Shown: piece after piece, positions 52,733 to 61,242 of the stretch | Numbering within the stretch: the first letter of the stretch is position 1 | Layout: each line of letters starts with the position of its first letter | Assembly: GCA_024684065.1 (NCBI GenBank) | Contig: JAIKXO010000160.1 | Span: forward strand, 1-64,000 | Source of the DNA: Lachnospiraceae bacterium | GTDB lineage: Bacteria > Bacillota_A > Clostridia > Lachnospirales > Lachnospiraceae | DNA: 64,000 nt | Direction of reading: 5' to 3' | The notes under the pieces: generated by a model | What the model was told of the DNA's origin: nothing | Database searches by the model: none | Seen by the model: the letters and a program-made list of their open reading frames with translations, nothing else | Position numbers and translations under genes: made by a program

Positions 52733-53659
52733 TCAGTATGCATGGCTGAGCCAGCTCTGTGCAAGCCCCTCCTCAAGCGCTCTGTAGCTTATCCCGAGTT
52801 TTTTTATCTTTTCACCGGTATATTCCTCGCTTTCAAGCTCCGTAAGCGGAAAGGGAAGAGCGATCTGTTTCTTATTGATCTCCCCGACAGTCATATAAAC
52901 ACATTCAAATTTCCTTGTGACCGCTTTTTTTAATGCTTTTAAAAAATCATTATAGGTATAGAGCTTCGGGCCGCAGACATTAAATGCCTCGTTATATGCC
53001 TGTTCGTTCATACAGACCTGAAAAACAGCCCGGGCAGCATCCTCTACATAGACCAGCTGAAAAGAACCTGTAGCATCGTAAGGCTGCAGGATCTGTCCCG
53101 CTTTTTCGATCCAGTTGAAATAAATCCCTTCCCTGGGAGCGTAATTTCCCGGCCCATAGATTATCGCAGGCCTTATTGAAGTAAAAGCCGCATTCCTTGC
53201 ACCACAGGCCTCCCTAAGCTCATTTTCAAGCCTTATCTTTCCTTTTATGTATTCTCCCTCCTGTCCGGGATAATCACGATCTTCAAACGGAGCCTCCTCA
53301 TCCTGGGCTTTTCCTTCAAATCTTCTGTAGACGTCGCAGGTGCTGATAAAAATATACTGTTCAAATTCAGGTTTCAGGGCATCTAAAAAGGAGGAAATAT
53401 CTCCCTCCTTGTAAGCACAGAAATCCGCTATAACATCAAAGTGCTCCATAAAGAGCCCTGAATCCTTTAAAGCGTCGGTATCATGCCTGTCACAGGCGCA
53501 GCTTCCGTTTATCCCGTAAGGCGCCTCGACATTCCCACGGTTTAAAAGATATATTTCTATCTGCTCATCCTTCTTAGTCCTCTTTGCCTTTTCCTTCACA
53601 AGCAGTTCGGTAAAGGCACGGCCGAAAAAATATGTTCCTCCGATTATAAGAATTTTCAT
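52733..53659 (-). CDS. NAD-dependent epimerase/dehydratase family protein
   Basis: 308 residues, short-chain extended family. Rossmann motif IIGGTYFFGRAF, active-site-like Ser (FISTCDVY) and Tyr-x3-Lys (EYIKGK), substrate part RPAIIYGPGNYAPRE. NAD(P)-dependent; family members act on nucleotide sugars, or in chloroplast as RNA-binding CSP41-like proteins, so the substrate is open. It starts 20 bases after the solute-binding protein stop, which suggests a shared transcript. Confidence 0.85.
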   Translation of the reverse strand: MKILIIGGTYFFGRAFTELLVKEKAKRTKKDEQIEIYLLNRGNVEAPYGINGSCACDRHDTDALKDSGLFMEHFDVIADFCAYKEGDISSFLDALKPEFEQYIFISTCDVYRRFEGKAQDEEAPFEDRDYPGQEGEYIKGKIRLENELREACGARNAAFTSIRPAIIYGPGNYAPREGIYFNWIEKAGQILQPYDATGSFQLVYVEDAARAVFQVCMNEQAYNEAFNVCGPKLYTYNDFLKALKKAVTRKFECVYMTVGEINKKQIALPFPLTELESEEYTGEKIKKLGISYRALEEGLAQSWLSHAY

Positions 53660-53679
53660 ACATGGTTCCTCTCTTACGT

Positions 53680-55224
53680 CTACAGTCCAACCGTAACCGT
53701 CTCCTGAACGGGGGTATGGTAATCAAGCTCATTGATCTGGCTCCCTATCGAATCTGAGAGATCCTTCAGCACGGACTCCGGATCCTCCCCGTTCCACACC
53801 CTGGTAAACGCTATTTCCAACTGAACCCAATAATCAGCAGCCTCTACCATCTTCGGAAGAGGCACCGATTTTTCATATTCATCATAGACATTGTCGATTT
53901 CTTCATTGTCAAAGGTAACATATTTACGGCAGGGCAGCTTTCCGGATTTTTTGTACAGATTATCAGCTTTGGTAAAGGCAAGATAATCCGCTATCTGATG
54001 CGCTGTTGCCTTTTTGTCCGAGTAGCCGTTTACAACGACCGAATCGGTGACAGACATTCCTCTTGATTTAAGCACCTGGCTGACATCAGGCAGGACAGCG
54101 ACCCCGTAATCATATTCAAACTCGCCTTCTTCCCGGGCCTGTTCTATCCTTGCTATGGCATCCGTAGTCGCCACGGTAAAAACAAGCTTTCCGGCAATAA
54201 AGTCATCGAGGATCGAATCATAGGTCACTTCTTTCGAATCTATGGAGAAAAACTGGTTCATCTCCTGATAAACCTTCATGCAGTCTACAGTCTGTTGGTT
54301 AAATACGTTAAGGACCGTATTATCATCTCCGTTTATGCCCCCGACATCCATATAATTTCCCACAAAAAAGTAATTATAGAACACGTCGGAGACATCCCAC
54401 TTAAAAACCGCCTCTACCGTATCCGGCGCCTCATAATTATTGGCGAATGTCGTGATATCGGTGATAGTCGAGGGGATCATGGTAGAAAGCCTTTCAAGCA
54501 CCTCAGGGTCAGATGTTATACTCTCCTCCCCCATAGGATCCTCTTCGTTTAAAGCGTCAACTGCCTTCCTGACCTCCTCCTCAGACACTTCCTCAATAGG
54601 AGCCGTCTCAGGACTGCTTAAATCCTCTTCCTCGTCCTCATCCGGAAACATGGCATTCACATTTTCATCATCTATCTTCTGCCTGGCTATGTTAGCCATA
54701 AAGGTCTTATTATACAGGAGATAATTCGTTTCAAAGTAAAAAGGGTATGCAACTATACTGCCCCCGCAGGTCACTGCCTGTATGGCCGTCTGAGGATAGT
54801 TTCTCGGAACAACGGATGTACTTCCTTCCGGGATAGCGCAGGCTAAACCCGAATGATAAGCCTTCATAAGATTATCATGTGAGGTGATATAAAGATCCGG
54901 AGCCTCCAAAAAGCTTCCGTCCTCCTGTTCACCTTCATATACCGAGGCATTATTTATCTGCTCGAGCAGCTTAACTCCGGAAACGAGCTCGATCCGGAGC
55001 TTTACTCCATGCTCACCCTGAAATGACAGAGCTTCCGTTTCAAGATATTCAGTGAGGCTTTCATCCGTATACCATAAAAGAAGGGAGTCCTCATTGCTGC
55101 TAAAGACTTCCTCCTCCCTTGGGATCCGGTACCTTAAATCATCGGTTGAAACAGAGATATTAAGCATACCAAAAAGGACTGCCACAATCGTGAGCGAAGC
55201 CGCTAATTCCCTGGTCTTTCTCAA
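53680..55224 (-). CDS. Extracellular solute-binding protein (maltose-binding-like fold), orphan
   Basis: 514 residues. N-terminal signal/anchor (LAASLTIVAVLFGMLNISVS), no cysteine lipobox. SBP_bac-type features: DLYITSHDNLMKAYHSGL, AVTCGGSIVAYPFYFETNYL, FVGNYMDVGG, VAVLPDVSQVLKSRGMS. An acidic insertion (about 195-240) is unusual. No permease or ATPase is nearby. Its start overlaps the argD stop by four bases (55221-55224), so it is translationally coupled to an arginine gene, an odd partner; it may bind a sugar, peptide or amino acid. Confidence 0.82.
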   Translation of the reverse strand: MRKTRELAASLTIVAVLFGMLNISVSTDDLRYRIPREEEVFSSNEDSLLLWYTDESLTEYLETEALSFQGEHGVKLRIELVSGVKLLEQINNASVYEGEQEDGSFLEAPDLYITSHDNLMKAYHSGLACAIPEGSTSVVPRNYPQTAIQAVTCGGSIVAYPFYFETNYLLYNKTFMANIARQKIDDENVNAMFPDEDEEEDLSSPETAPIEEVSEEEVRKAVDALNEEDPMGEESITSDPEVLERLSTMIPSTITDITTFANNYEAPDTVEAVFKWDVSDVFYNYFFVGNYMDVGGINGDDNTVLNVFNQQTVDCMKVYQEMNQFFSIDSKEVTYDSILDDFIAGKLVFTVATTDAIARIEQAREEGEFEYDYGVAVLPDVSQVLKSRGMSVTDSVVVNGYSDKKATAHQIADYLAFTKADNLYKKSGKLPCRKYVTFDNEEIDNVYDEYEKSVPLPKMVEAADYWVQLEIAFTRVWNGEDPESVLKDLSDSIGSQINELDYHTPVQETVTVGL

Positions 55225-56414
55225 AATGCCCCCTTCAGCTTTTCAAGCATCTCATCAATATCTTCCTTTGTGATGATGAGCGGCGGGATAAGCCTGATGA
55301 CATTTCCCGATGCCGATATAACAACCAATCCGTTTTCAAGAGCTTTGTTACACACATCTGAGGCTTTGACGGTTTCGTCAAGCTCAATTCCCTGAATAAG
55401 CCCTCTTCCTCTGACATCCTTTATAAAGGAGTACTGATTTTTAAGCTCCGCAAGCTTTTCGGAAAGATAGGCGCCGGCCTTCCCTACGTTTTCAAGAATA
55501 TCCAGCTTTTCAAACTGGTCAAGGACCGCATTGACAGCCGCGCAGGCAAAGGGATTGCCCCCATAGGTAGACCCGTGATCCCCGGCGGTCAGGGAACTCT
55601 GAGCTGTTTTCTCCGTCATAAGGAACGCGCCGACAGGGACTCCCGAGCCAAGGCCCTTTGCAAGGGTCAGTATGTCCGGCTTCACCCCGTATTCTTCATA
55701 GGCAAACATTTTTCCGCTTCTGCCCATTCCGCACTGCACTTCATCGATTATCATAAGGAGTCCCTTTTCATCGCACAGCTTCCTGACCCCTTTTATGAAT
55801 TCGGAAGTTCCGGGCACGATCCCGCCCTCTCCCTGTATCGTCTCAAGTATCACGGCGCATGTTTTTTCGTTTATAAGCGCCTCCACGCTTTCAAGTTCAT
55901 TAAAAACAGCATACCTTATATTGCCTATCATCGGGAGGAACGGATCTCTGTACGCTTTTGTGCCTGTAACGCTCAACGCTCCCATAGTACGCCCATGGAA
56001 GGAATGCTCCATGGCTATTATCTCATGATCCGTATGCCCATCTTTTACATAAGAATACTTCCTGGCTGCCTTCACTGCCCCCTCGATAGCCTCTGCTCCG
56101 CTGTTGGTAAAGAAAACCCTCTCAAGACCTGTAAGCTCTGTAAGGGATCTGGCAGCATTTACGGCAGGCTCGTTATAGAAAAGATTGGACGTATGGGTTA
56201 TCTTGTCTATCTGAGCCTTAAGGGCCTCCTTATATTCCCTGTTTCCATAGCCGAGAGCATGGACCGCTATGCCCGCAAAGAAATCCAGATACTCTTTCCC
56301 GTCAACGTCATAAAGCCTTACGCCTTCGCCATGGTCAAATACCACCGGAAACCGATTGTAGGTATGCAACAGATACTGTTCGGCATCACTTATAAGTTCT
56401 TTTGTTCTGTTCAT
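55221..56414 (-). CDS. argD: Acetylornithine aminotransferase
   Basis: 397 residues, class III PLP aminotransferase. VFFTNSGAEAIEGAVKAARK, AMEHSFHGRTMGALSVTG, MIIDEVQCGMGRSGK, and the PLP lysine in LTLAKGLGSGVPVGAF. It makes N-acetylornithine from the semialdehyde, using glutamate. GGAGGATATAAA before the ATG. Third arg gene in the argJ-argB-argD order, separated from argB by a 224-base region with palindromic repeats. Confidence 0.95.
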   Translation of the reverse strand: MNRTKELISDAEQYLLHTYNRFPVVFDHGEGVRLYDVDGKEYLDFFAGIAVHALGYGNREYKEALKAQIDKITHTSNLFYNEPAVNAARSLTELTGLERVFFTNSGAEAIEGAVKAARKYSYVKDGHTDHEIIAMEHSFHGRTMGALSVTGTKAYRDPFLPMIGNIRYAVFNELESVEALINEKTCAVILETIQGEGGIVPGTSEFIKGVRKLCDEKGLLMIIDEVQCGMGRSGKMFAYEEYGVKPDILTLAKGLGSGVPVGAFLMTEKTAQSSLTAGDHGSTYGGNPFACAAVNAVLDQFEKLDILENVGKAGAYLSEKLAELKNQYSFIKDVRGRGLIQGIELDETVKASDVCNKALENGLVVISASGNVIRLIPPLIITKEDIDEMLEKLKGAF

Positions 56415-56493
56415 TTTATATCCTCCGGATACCAGTTACGCCTTATGGCTGAATTAATGAGTACAATGAAAATACCGCTTGTCGATATCAATC

Positions 56494-56617
56494 GTGCCTA
56501 AGCGCACGATTTGCCCTGCAAATCGGCGCAGAATATGTAATGATTCGATCCTCCGGATCGAATCGGCACGAACTCAAGTTCGCGCCTAAGCGCACGATTT
56601 GCCTTGCAAATCGGCGC
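56494..56617. repeat. REP-like double palindromes, two copies between argB and argD
   Basis: Copy 2 (56565-56617): GGCACGAACT-ca-AGTTCGCGCC joined by TAAGC to GCGCACGATTTGC...GCAAATCGGCGC. Copy 1 (56494-56534): only the second palindrome, nearly identical. Between them ATTCGATCC-TCC-GGATCGAAT (56543-56563). Relative to 11150-11202, bases change in pairs that keep stems. No RAYT transposase is in the window. Confidence 0.78.
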
Positions 56618-56638
56618 AGAATTGGTTGACTTGATCAG

Positions 56639-57529
56639 TCAATCTGTTTCTTCTTTAAGAAACATGGTTCCTATCCCGCTTCTCGTGAATATTTCAAGAA
56701 GCAGGGCGTGGGGTTTCCTGCCATCTAATATATGAACCCTGTTCACCCCGTTTTCGATCGCGTCAACACAGTTATTCAGTTTGGGAAGCATCCCCCCTCC
56801 GACGAATCCCCCCTCTATGAGCTTCTCCGCCTCGGATACGGTAAGACTGGAAATAAAGGTATCGGGATCCTCAGGATCCTTATATACTCCCTCGATATCC
56901 GTGAGAAACGCAAGTTTATCCGCGTTCATTGCTTTCGCGATCGCACAGGCGACATCATCGGCATTGATATTATAGGTATCATACTTCCCGTCAAGCCCTA
57001 TCGGTGCGACGATCGGCAGAAAATCCGCTTCCAGAAGATCGGTCAGTATTTTTGTATCAACCTCCGTAATGCTTCCGACGAAGCCGATATCCTCTCCGTC
57101 CGCGAGCCTCTTCTCAACCTTCAAAAGACCCCCGTCCTTTCCGGAAACCCCAACGGCTTTGACTCCGAGCTCCTGCACCATCGAAACAAGAGATTTGTTG
57201 ACCTTGTTTAAGACCATCTCCGCGATCTCCATGGTTTCTGAATCAGTAACCCTGAGCCCGTTAACAAACCTGGCTTCTTTGCCAACAAGCTTCACCCATC
57301 TGCTTATCTCCTTCCCGCCTCCATGCACCACTATGGGTTTAAATCCCACAAGCTTAAGGAGAGTAACGTCCTTTATGACATTCTTTTGAAGCTCCTCGTC
57401 CGACATCGCGGAACCGCCGTATTTGACGACGATCACCTTCCTGTTGAATTCCCGGATATAGGGAAGCGCTTCTATAAGAACCTCCGCTTTATTATATATT
57501 TTTTCAATATCAAACCTGTCCTTTTCCAC
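56639..57529 (-). CDS. argB: N-acetylglutamate kinase
   Basis: 296 residues, amino-acid kinase fold: [57 protein letters not shown]. It phosphorylates N-acetylglutamate, the usual step inhibited by arginine. Start codon is GTG at 57529, 8 bases after AGGAGG; no ATG fits better. It lies between argJ and argD in one direction. Confidence 0.95.
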   Translation of the reverse strand: MEKDRFDIEKIYNKAEVLIEALPYIREFNRKVIVVKYGGSAMSDEELQKNVIKDVTLLKLVGFKPIVVHGGGKEISRWVKLVGKEARFVNGLRVTDSETMEIAEMVLNKVNKSLVSMVQELGVKAVGVSGKDGGLLKVEKRLADGEDIGFVGSITEVDTKILTDLLEADFLPIVAPIGLDGKYDTYNINADDVACAIAKAMNADKLAFLTDIEGVYKDPEDPDTFISSLTVSEAEKLIEGGFVGGGMLPKLNNCVDAIENGVNRVHILDGRKPHALLLEIFTRSGIGTMFLKEETD

Positions 57530-57679
57530 CTATGTTTCCTCCTCAATTTTAAAGGGGCTTTGGCCCTGAAATATCTGACATACCTGCTTAGGGATCCGGA
57601 ATTCCTTAAAAGGCTTTGATCCCCGTTCTTTTTCATACTGTCAGATACCCGCTTCTCAAAGTCTGGCAGCCCGAAAGCA

Positions 57680-58909
57680 TCAGCTTCTGTAATCGGCATT
57701 GATCTTAACATAATCATATGTAAGATCACAGCCCCAGGCCACAGCCTCCGCCTGACCCTGCTTCATATCGGCGATCACGGTCACCTCATCCTCCGAAAGG
57801 ATCTCAGTAGCCTCTTGTTCGCTGTACTCAGCCTGAACACCGTCAGAATATATTAAAAGCCTGCCGGCCCTGCTCTCAAAATACAGATCAATATTCTCGG
57901 GATCGAAGGTTACTCCCGAATAGCCCAACGCGCATAAAAAACGGCCAAAATTAGCGTCATGTCCGAATATCGCGGCCTTTGAAAGCATCGAACCGATCAT
58001 GGACTTCGCAAGGATTTTTGCTTCCGCCTTCGATGCCGCATTTATGATCTTTGCTTCAAAAAGGGCCGTGGCGCCTTCACCGTCTTTAGCCATCCTTTTA
58101 GCCAGGGACTCGTTGACAAAATGAAGTGCCTGCCTGAAGGCCTCATAGCTTCCGTCTTCCTTATTTATTTCCTTATTTCCGGCAGCTCCGTTTGCAAATA
58201 CAAGATAAGTGTCATTTGTTGACGTGTCACCATCAACGGAGATCATATTGAAGGTATCTTCAATGTCCTGCTTGACTATTTCGGTCAGTATTTCGCGTGA
58301 AATAACGGCATCGGTCGTTATGTAGGCGAGCATCGTACACATGTTGGGATGTATCATACCCGACCCCTTGCTCATTCCGCCTATCCTTACGGTCTTGTCT
58401 CCGATCTTAAGCTCAACTGCAATTTCCTTGGGGACAGTATCCGTTGTCATTATCGCACGCTCAGCTTCATTCCCTGCTTTGACTGAGTCGGTCAATTTTG
58501 GAACCAGGGCATTTATTCCGTTCTTAAGCTTTTCTATGGATAATTGCATACCGATAACCCCGGTAGATCCGATAAGCACCTGGTCTTTATCTATTCCCAA
58601 AAGCTTAGCGGCATGTGACGCTGTCTCTTCACAGACGGACATCCCCTCCTTACCGGTACAGGCATTCGCGATACCGGAATTGACCACTGCCGCATGCACA
58701 CACTCACCCTTTTCAACTATCCGCATGTCCCATTTGACAGGTGCCGCTTTTACTATGTTCTTAGTAAAAGTCCCTGCTACCGTGCAGGGTTTCTCAGAAT
58801 AGATCATCGCCATGTCAAGACGTCCTTTATATTTAAGCTGCGCTTCTGCGCCGGCTGCCTTGAACCCTCTTGCCGCAGTCACTCCTCCTTCTATTTCCCT
58901 GAAGCCCAT
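57680..58909 (-). CDS. argJ: Bifunctional ornithine acetyltransferase/N-acetylglutamate synthase
   Basis: 409 residues. It recycles the acetyl group between acetylornithine and glutamate. The precursor cleaves itself at the conserved threonine, here in MIHPNMCTMLAYITTDA, with Cys in place of the usual Ala just before the Thr. Other segments: VAGTFTKN, NSGIANACTG, SVDGDTSTNDT. AAGGAGG before the ATG. First gene of the argJ-argB-argD run. Confidence 0.95.
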   Translation of the reverse strand: MGFREIEGGVTAARGFKAAGAEAQLKYKGRLDMAMIYSEKPCTVAGTFTKNIVKAAPVKWDMRIVEKGECVHAAVVNSGIANACTGKEGMSVCEETASHAAKLLGIDKDQVLIGSTGVIGMQLSIEKLKNGINALVPKLTDSVKAGNEAERAIMTTDTVPKEIAVELKIGDKTVRIGGMSKGSGMIHPNMCTMLAYITTDAVISREILTEIVKQDIEDTFNMISVDGDTSTNDTYLVFANGAAGNKEINKEDGSYEAFRQALHFVNESLAKRMAKDGEGATALFEAKIINAASKAEAKILAKSMIGSMLSKAAIFGHDANFGRFLCALGYSGVTFDPENIDLYFESRAGRLLIYSDGVQAEYSEQEATEILSEDEVTVIADMKQGQAEAVAWGCDLTYDYVKINADYRS

Positions 58910-59008
58910 GAACTCCTCCTTCTGCAGATCAAATATTTCATTCCTATGTTTCCAATACGCTTTGTACAGAGCGAATGCCGTAAATAAACTACAGGACTTT
59001 CAAATCTT

Positions 59009-59461
59009 TTAAGTGTTAAATCTTATTATATTTTCTTCGTTCAGGACAAAATCGTAATAATTCAGATCCTCTCTCTTAGTCCAGCCTATCGTCTTCCAGA
59101 AAGCATTTCCTATGTCATTTCTCGTAAACGCTATCAGGGATACCTTATTGACGCCCTCATCCTTAAGCTTCTCCATGGCAAAGACTACCATCCTGGTTCC
59201 TATCCTTTTTCTTCTGTGTTCCGGGTGAACACAGACATGATAAAGACACCCTCTTCTTCCGTCATGGCCGCAGAGTATGCTGCCGACGATCCTGCCACCA
59301 TCCTGCGCAACTACGCTTAAGCCCGGATTCCTTTTTAAAAACCTGTCAACGCCCATGAGCGAGTCATCAATGCTTCGTATGGCGAAGCCCGGGATACTGT
59401 GCCAAAGCCTGCTTACTTCCTCGTAATCTTCTATTTTCATTTCCCTGATCAAAGGCTCCAT
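59009..59461 (-). CDS. GNAT-family acetyltransferase
   Basis: 150 residues. Acetyl-CoA binding signature in VHPEHRRKRIGTRMVV and VGSILCGHDGRRGCLYHVCV. Located directly before argJ and divergent from argG, so it might act in arginine metabolism, but the closest known relatives by pattern are generic N-acetyltransferases (YjcF/YesJ-like) and its substrate is unknown. Confidence 0.88.
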   Translation of the reverse strand: MEPLIREMKIEDYEEVSRLWHSIPGFAIRSIDDSLMGVDRFLKRNPGLSVVAQDGGRIVGSILCGHDGRRGCLYHVCVHPEHRRKRIGTRMVVFAMEKLKDEGVNKVSLIAFTRNDIGNAFWKTIGWTKREDLNYYDFVLNEENIIRFNT

Positions 59462-59647
59462 GCGACACTCCCTGAAAAAGCGTTAGTACAGCTTAACTGC
59501 CCTGATATGCTTATATGTCATATTAATTAATGAAATAAAACAATATAATATTCATTCGCAAAACGGCCCGGCCGATCTTTCGTAAATTGAACCACGCCAA
59601 ACTGCAACAAGTATGATACACTATTTGGTTTAAAAGTTCAATGTATG

Positions 59648-59676
59648 TTGCAATCCTAAGGCAAATATTGTATATT
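59648..59676 (+). promoter_or_regulatory. Promoter of argG
   Basis: TTGCAA (59648-59653), 17 bp, TATATT (59671-59676); transcription would start near 59683 with a leader of about 35 bases and GGGAGG before the ATG. No full ARG box was recognised, though the region is rich in TTCAT/ATGAA half-sites. Confidence 0.6.
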
Positions 59677-59717
59677 ATTCGTTGCAAAAATGAATTGACT
59701 CTATCGGGAGGAAACAA

Positions 59718-60941
59718 ATGAAAGAAAAAGTGATTCTTGCCTATTCCGGAGGCCTTGATACTACAGCTATCATCCCCTGGCTTAAGGAAAATTATGATTA
59801 TGAAGTCATCTGTGTCTGCGTGGACTGCGGACAGGAAAGCGAACTTGACGGCCTTGAAGAAAGAGCAAAGGCAAGCGGAGCCTCCAAGCTATACATAGAA
59901 AATGTTATAGATGAATTCTGCGATGAATATATCGTTCCATGCGTACAGGGCTATTCCGTGTACGAAAACAAGTACCTGCTCGGCACCTCAATGGCAAGGC
60001 CTCTCATAGCCAAAAAGCTTGTAGAGATCGCAAAGAAGGAAAATGCTGCCGCGATATGCCACGGCGCAACCGGAAAGGGTAATGACCAGATCCGCTTCGA
60101 GCTCGCCATCAAGGCTCTGGCTCCGGAGATAAAGATAATAGCCGCATGGCGCGATGAGAAATGGACCATGGATTCCCGCGAATCCGAGATCAGGTATTGT
60201 AACGAGCACGGGATCAATCTTCCCTTCTCGGCCGATAACAGCTACAGCCGTGACCGCAATCTCTGGCATATCAGCCACGAAGGATTGGAGCTCGAAGATC
60301 CCGGAAGAGAACCCGATTATGATCATCTCCTTGTATTGGGAGTCACCCCGGAAAAGGCTCCCGATGAGGCAGAGTATGTTTCCATGACATTCGAAGCCGG
60401 AATTCCCAAAAGCGTAAACGGAAAAGAGATGAAGGTTTCTGATATAATAAAGGAACTTAACAGGCTCGGCGGAAAGCACGGTATAGGTATAATAGATATC
60501 GTCGAAAACCGGGTGGTGGGAATGAAGAGCCGGGGCGTTTACGAGACACCCGGGGGAACTATCCTTATGGAGGCTCACCAGCAGCTCGAAGAGCTCATTT
60601 TGGACCGTGACACCTATGCGCTTAAAAAGGATATGGGATCTAAGCTTGCCCAGATCGTCTATGAAGGCAAGTGGTTCACTCCGCTCAGGGAGGCTGTACA
60701 GGCCTTTATTCAGAGCACCCAGAAGTATGTGACCGGCGAGGTCAGATTCAGGCTTTATAAAGGGAATATAATCAAAGCGGGAACCACTTCCCCCTATTCC
60801 TTATATGATGCGGATATCGCAAGCTTTACAACAGGAGAGCTCTATAATCATAAGGATGCGACAGGATTCATAAACCTTTTCGGACTGTCCTGCAAAGTGA
60901 GGGCTCTTAAGCTCGCTTCTCTTGATGATGCTACCGAATAA
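59718..60941 (+). CDS. argG: Argininosuccinate synthase
   Basis: 407 residues. It joins citrulline and aspartate using ATP. P-loop-like [12 protein letters not shown], then [24 protein letters not shown] and [19 protein letters not shown]. Full length. It is on the plus strand, away from argJBD, with its own promoter. The stop overlaps the DUF1294 start in TAATG. No argH follows in the window. Confidence 0.97.
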   Translation: MKEKVILAYSGGLDTTAIIPWLKENYDYEVICVCVDCGQESELDGLEERAKASGASKLYIENVIDEFCDEYIVPCVQGYSVYENKYLLGTSMARPLIAKKLVEIAKKENAAAICHGATGKGNDQIRFELAIKALAPEIKIIAAWRDEKWTMDSRESEIRYCNEHGINLPFSADNSYSRDRNLWHISHEGLELEDPGREPDYDHLLVLGVTPEKAPDEAEYVSMTFEAGIPKSVNGKEMKVSDIIKELNRLGGKHGIGIIDIVENRVVGMKSRGVYETPGGTILMEAHQQLEELILDRDTYALKKDMGSKLAQIVYEGKWFTPLREAVQAFIQSTQKYVTGEVRFRLYKGNIIKAGTTSPYSLYDADIASFTTGELYNHKDATGFINLFGLSCKVRALKLASLDDATE

Positions 60942-61237
60942 TGGAAGCACTTAAGATCCTGATAATTTATCTTCTTGTTATCAATGTTCTAAGCTTTATT
61001 TGCTTCGGTGTTGACAAAAGCCGCGCAAGGCGGAGCAGATGGCGCATATCGGAGGGCTCACTGTTCTCTCTCGCTATTTTCGGAGGGAGCCTGGGAGCCC
61101 TTCTTGGGATGTATGTTTTCAGGCACAAGACCCAAAAACTTAAATTCAAGGCCGGAATGCCCCTGATCCTTTTTTTTCAGCTGGCCATCCTTGCCATGAT
61201 CCTGATCTTCAGACCCTTTGACTTAAGCTTCATGTAA
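60941..61237 (+). CDS. DUF1294 membrane protein
   Basis: 98 residues. Spans at about 5-23 and 75-93 with a hydrophobic stretch in the middle; DUF1294 hallmark FGVDKSRARRSRWRISEGSL and GGSLGALLGMYVFRHKTQK. The family is small and of unknown function. The ATG overlaps the argG stop by one base. It ends 6 bases before the convergent surface-protein gene. Confidence 0.9.
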   Translation: MEALKILIIYLLVINVLSFICFGVDKSRARRSRWRISEGSLFSLAIFGGSLGALLGMYVFRHKTQKLKFKAGMPLILFFQLAILAMILIFRPFDLSFM

Positions 61238-61242
61238 AAAAC

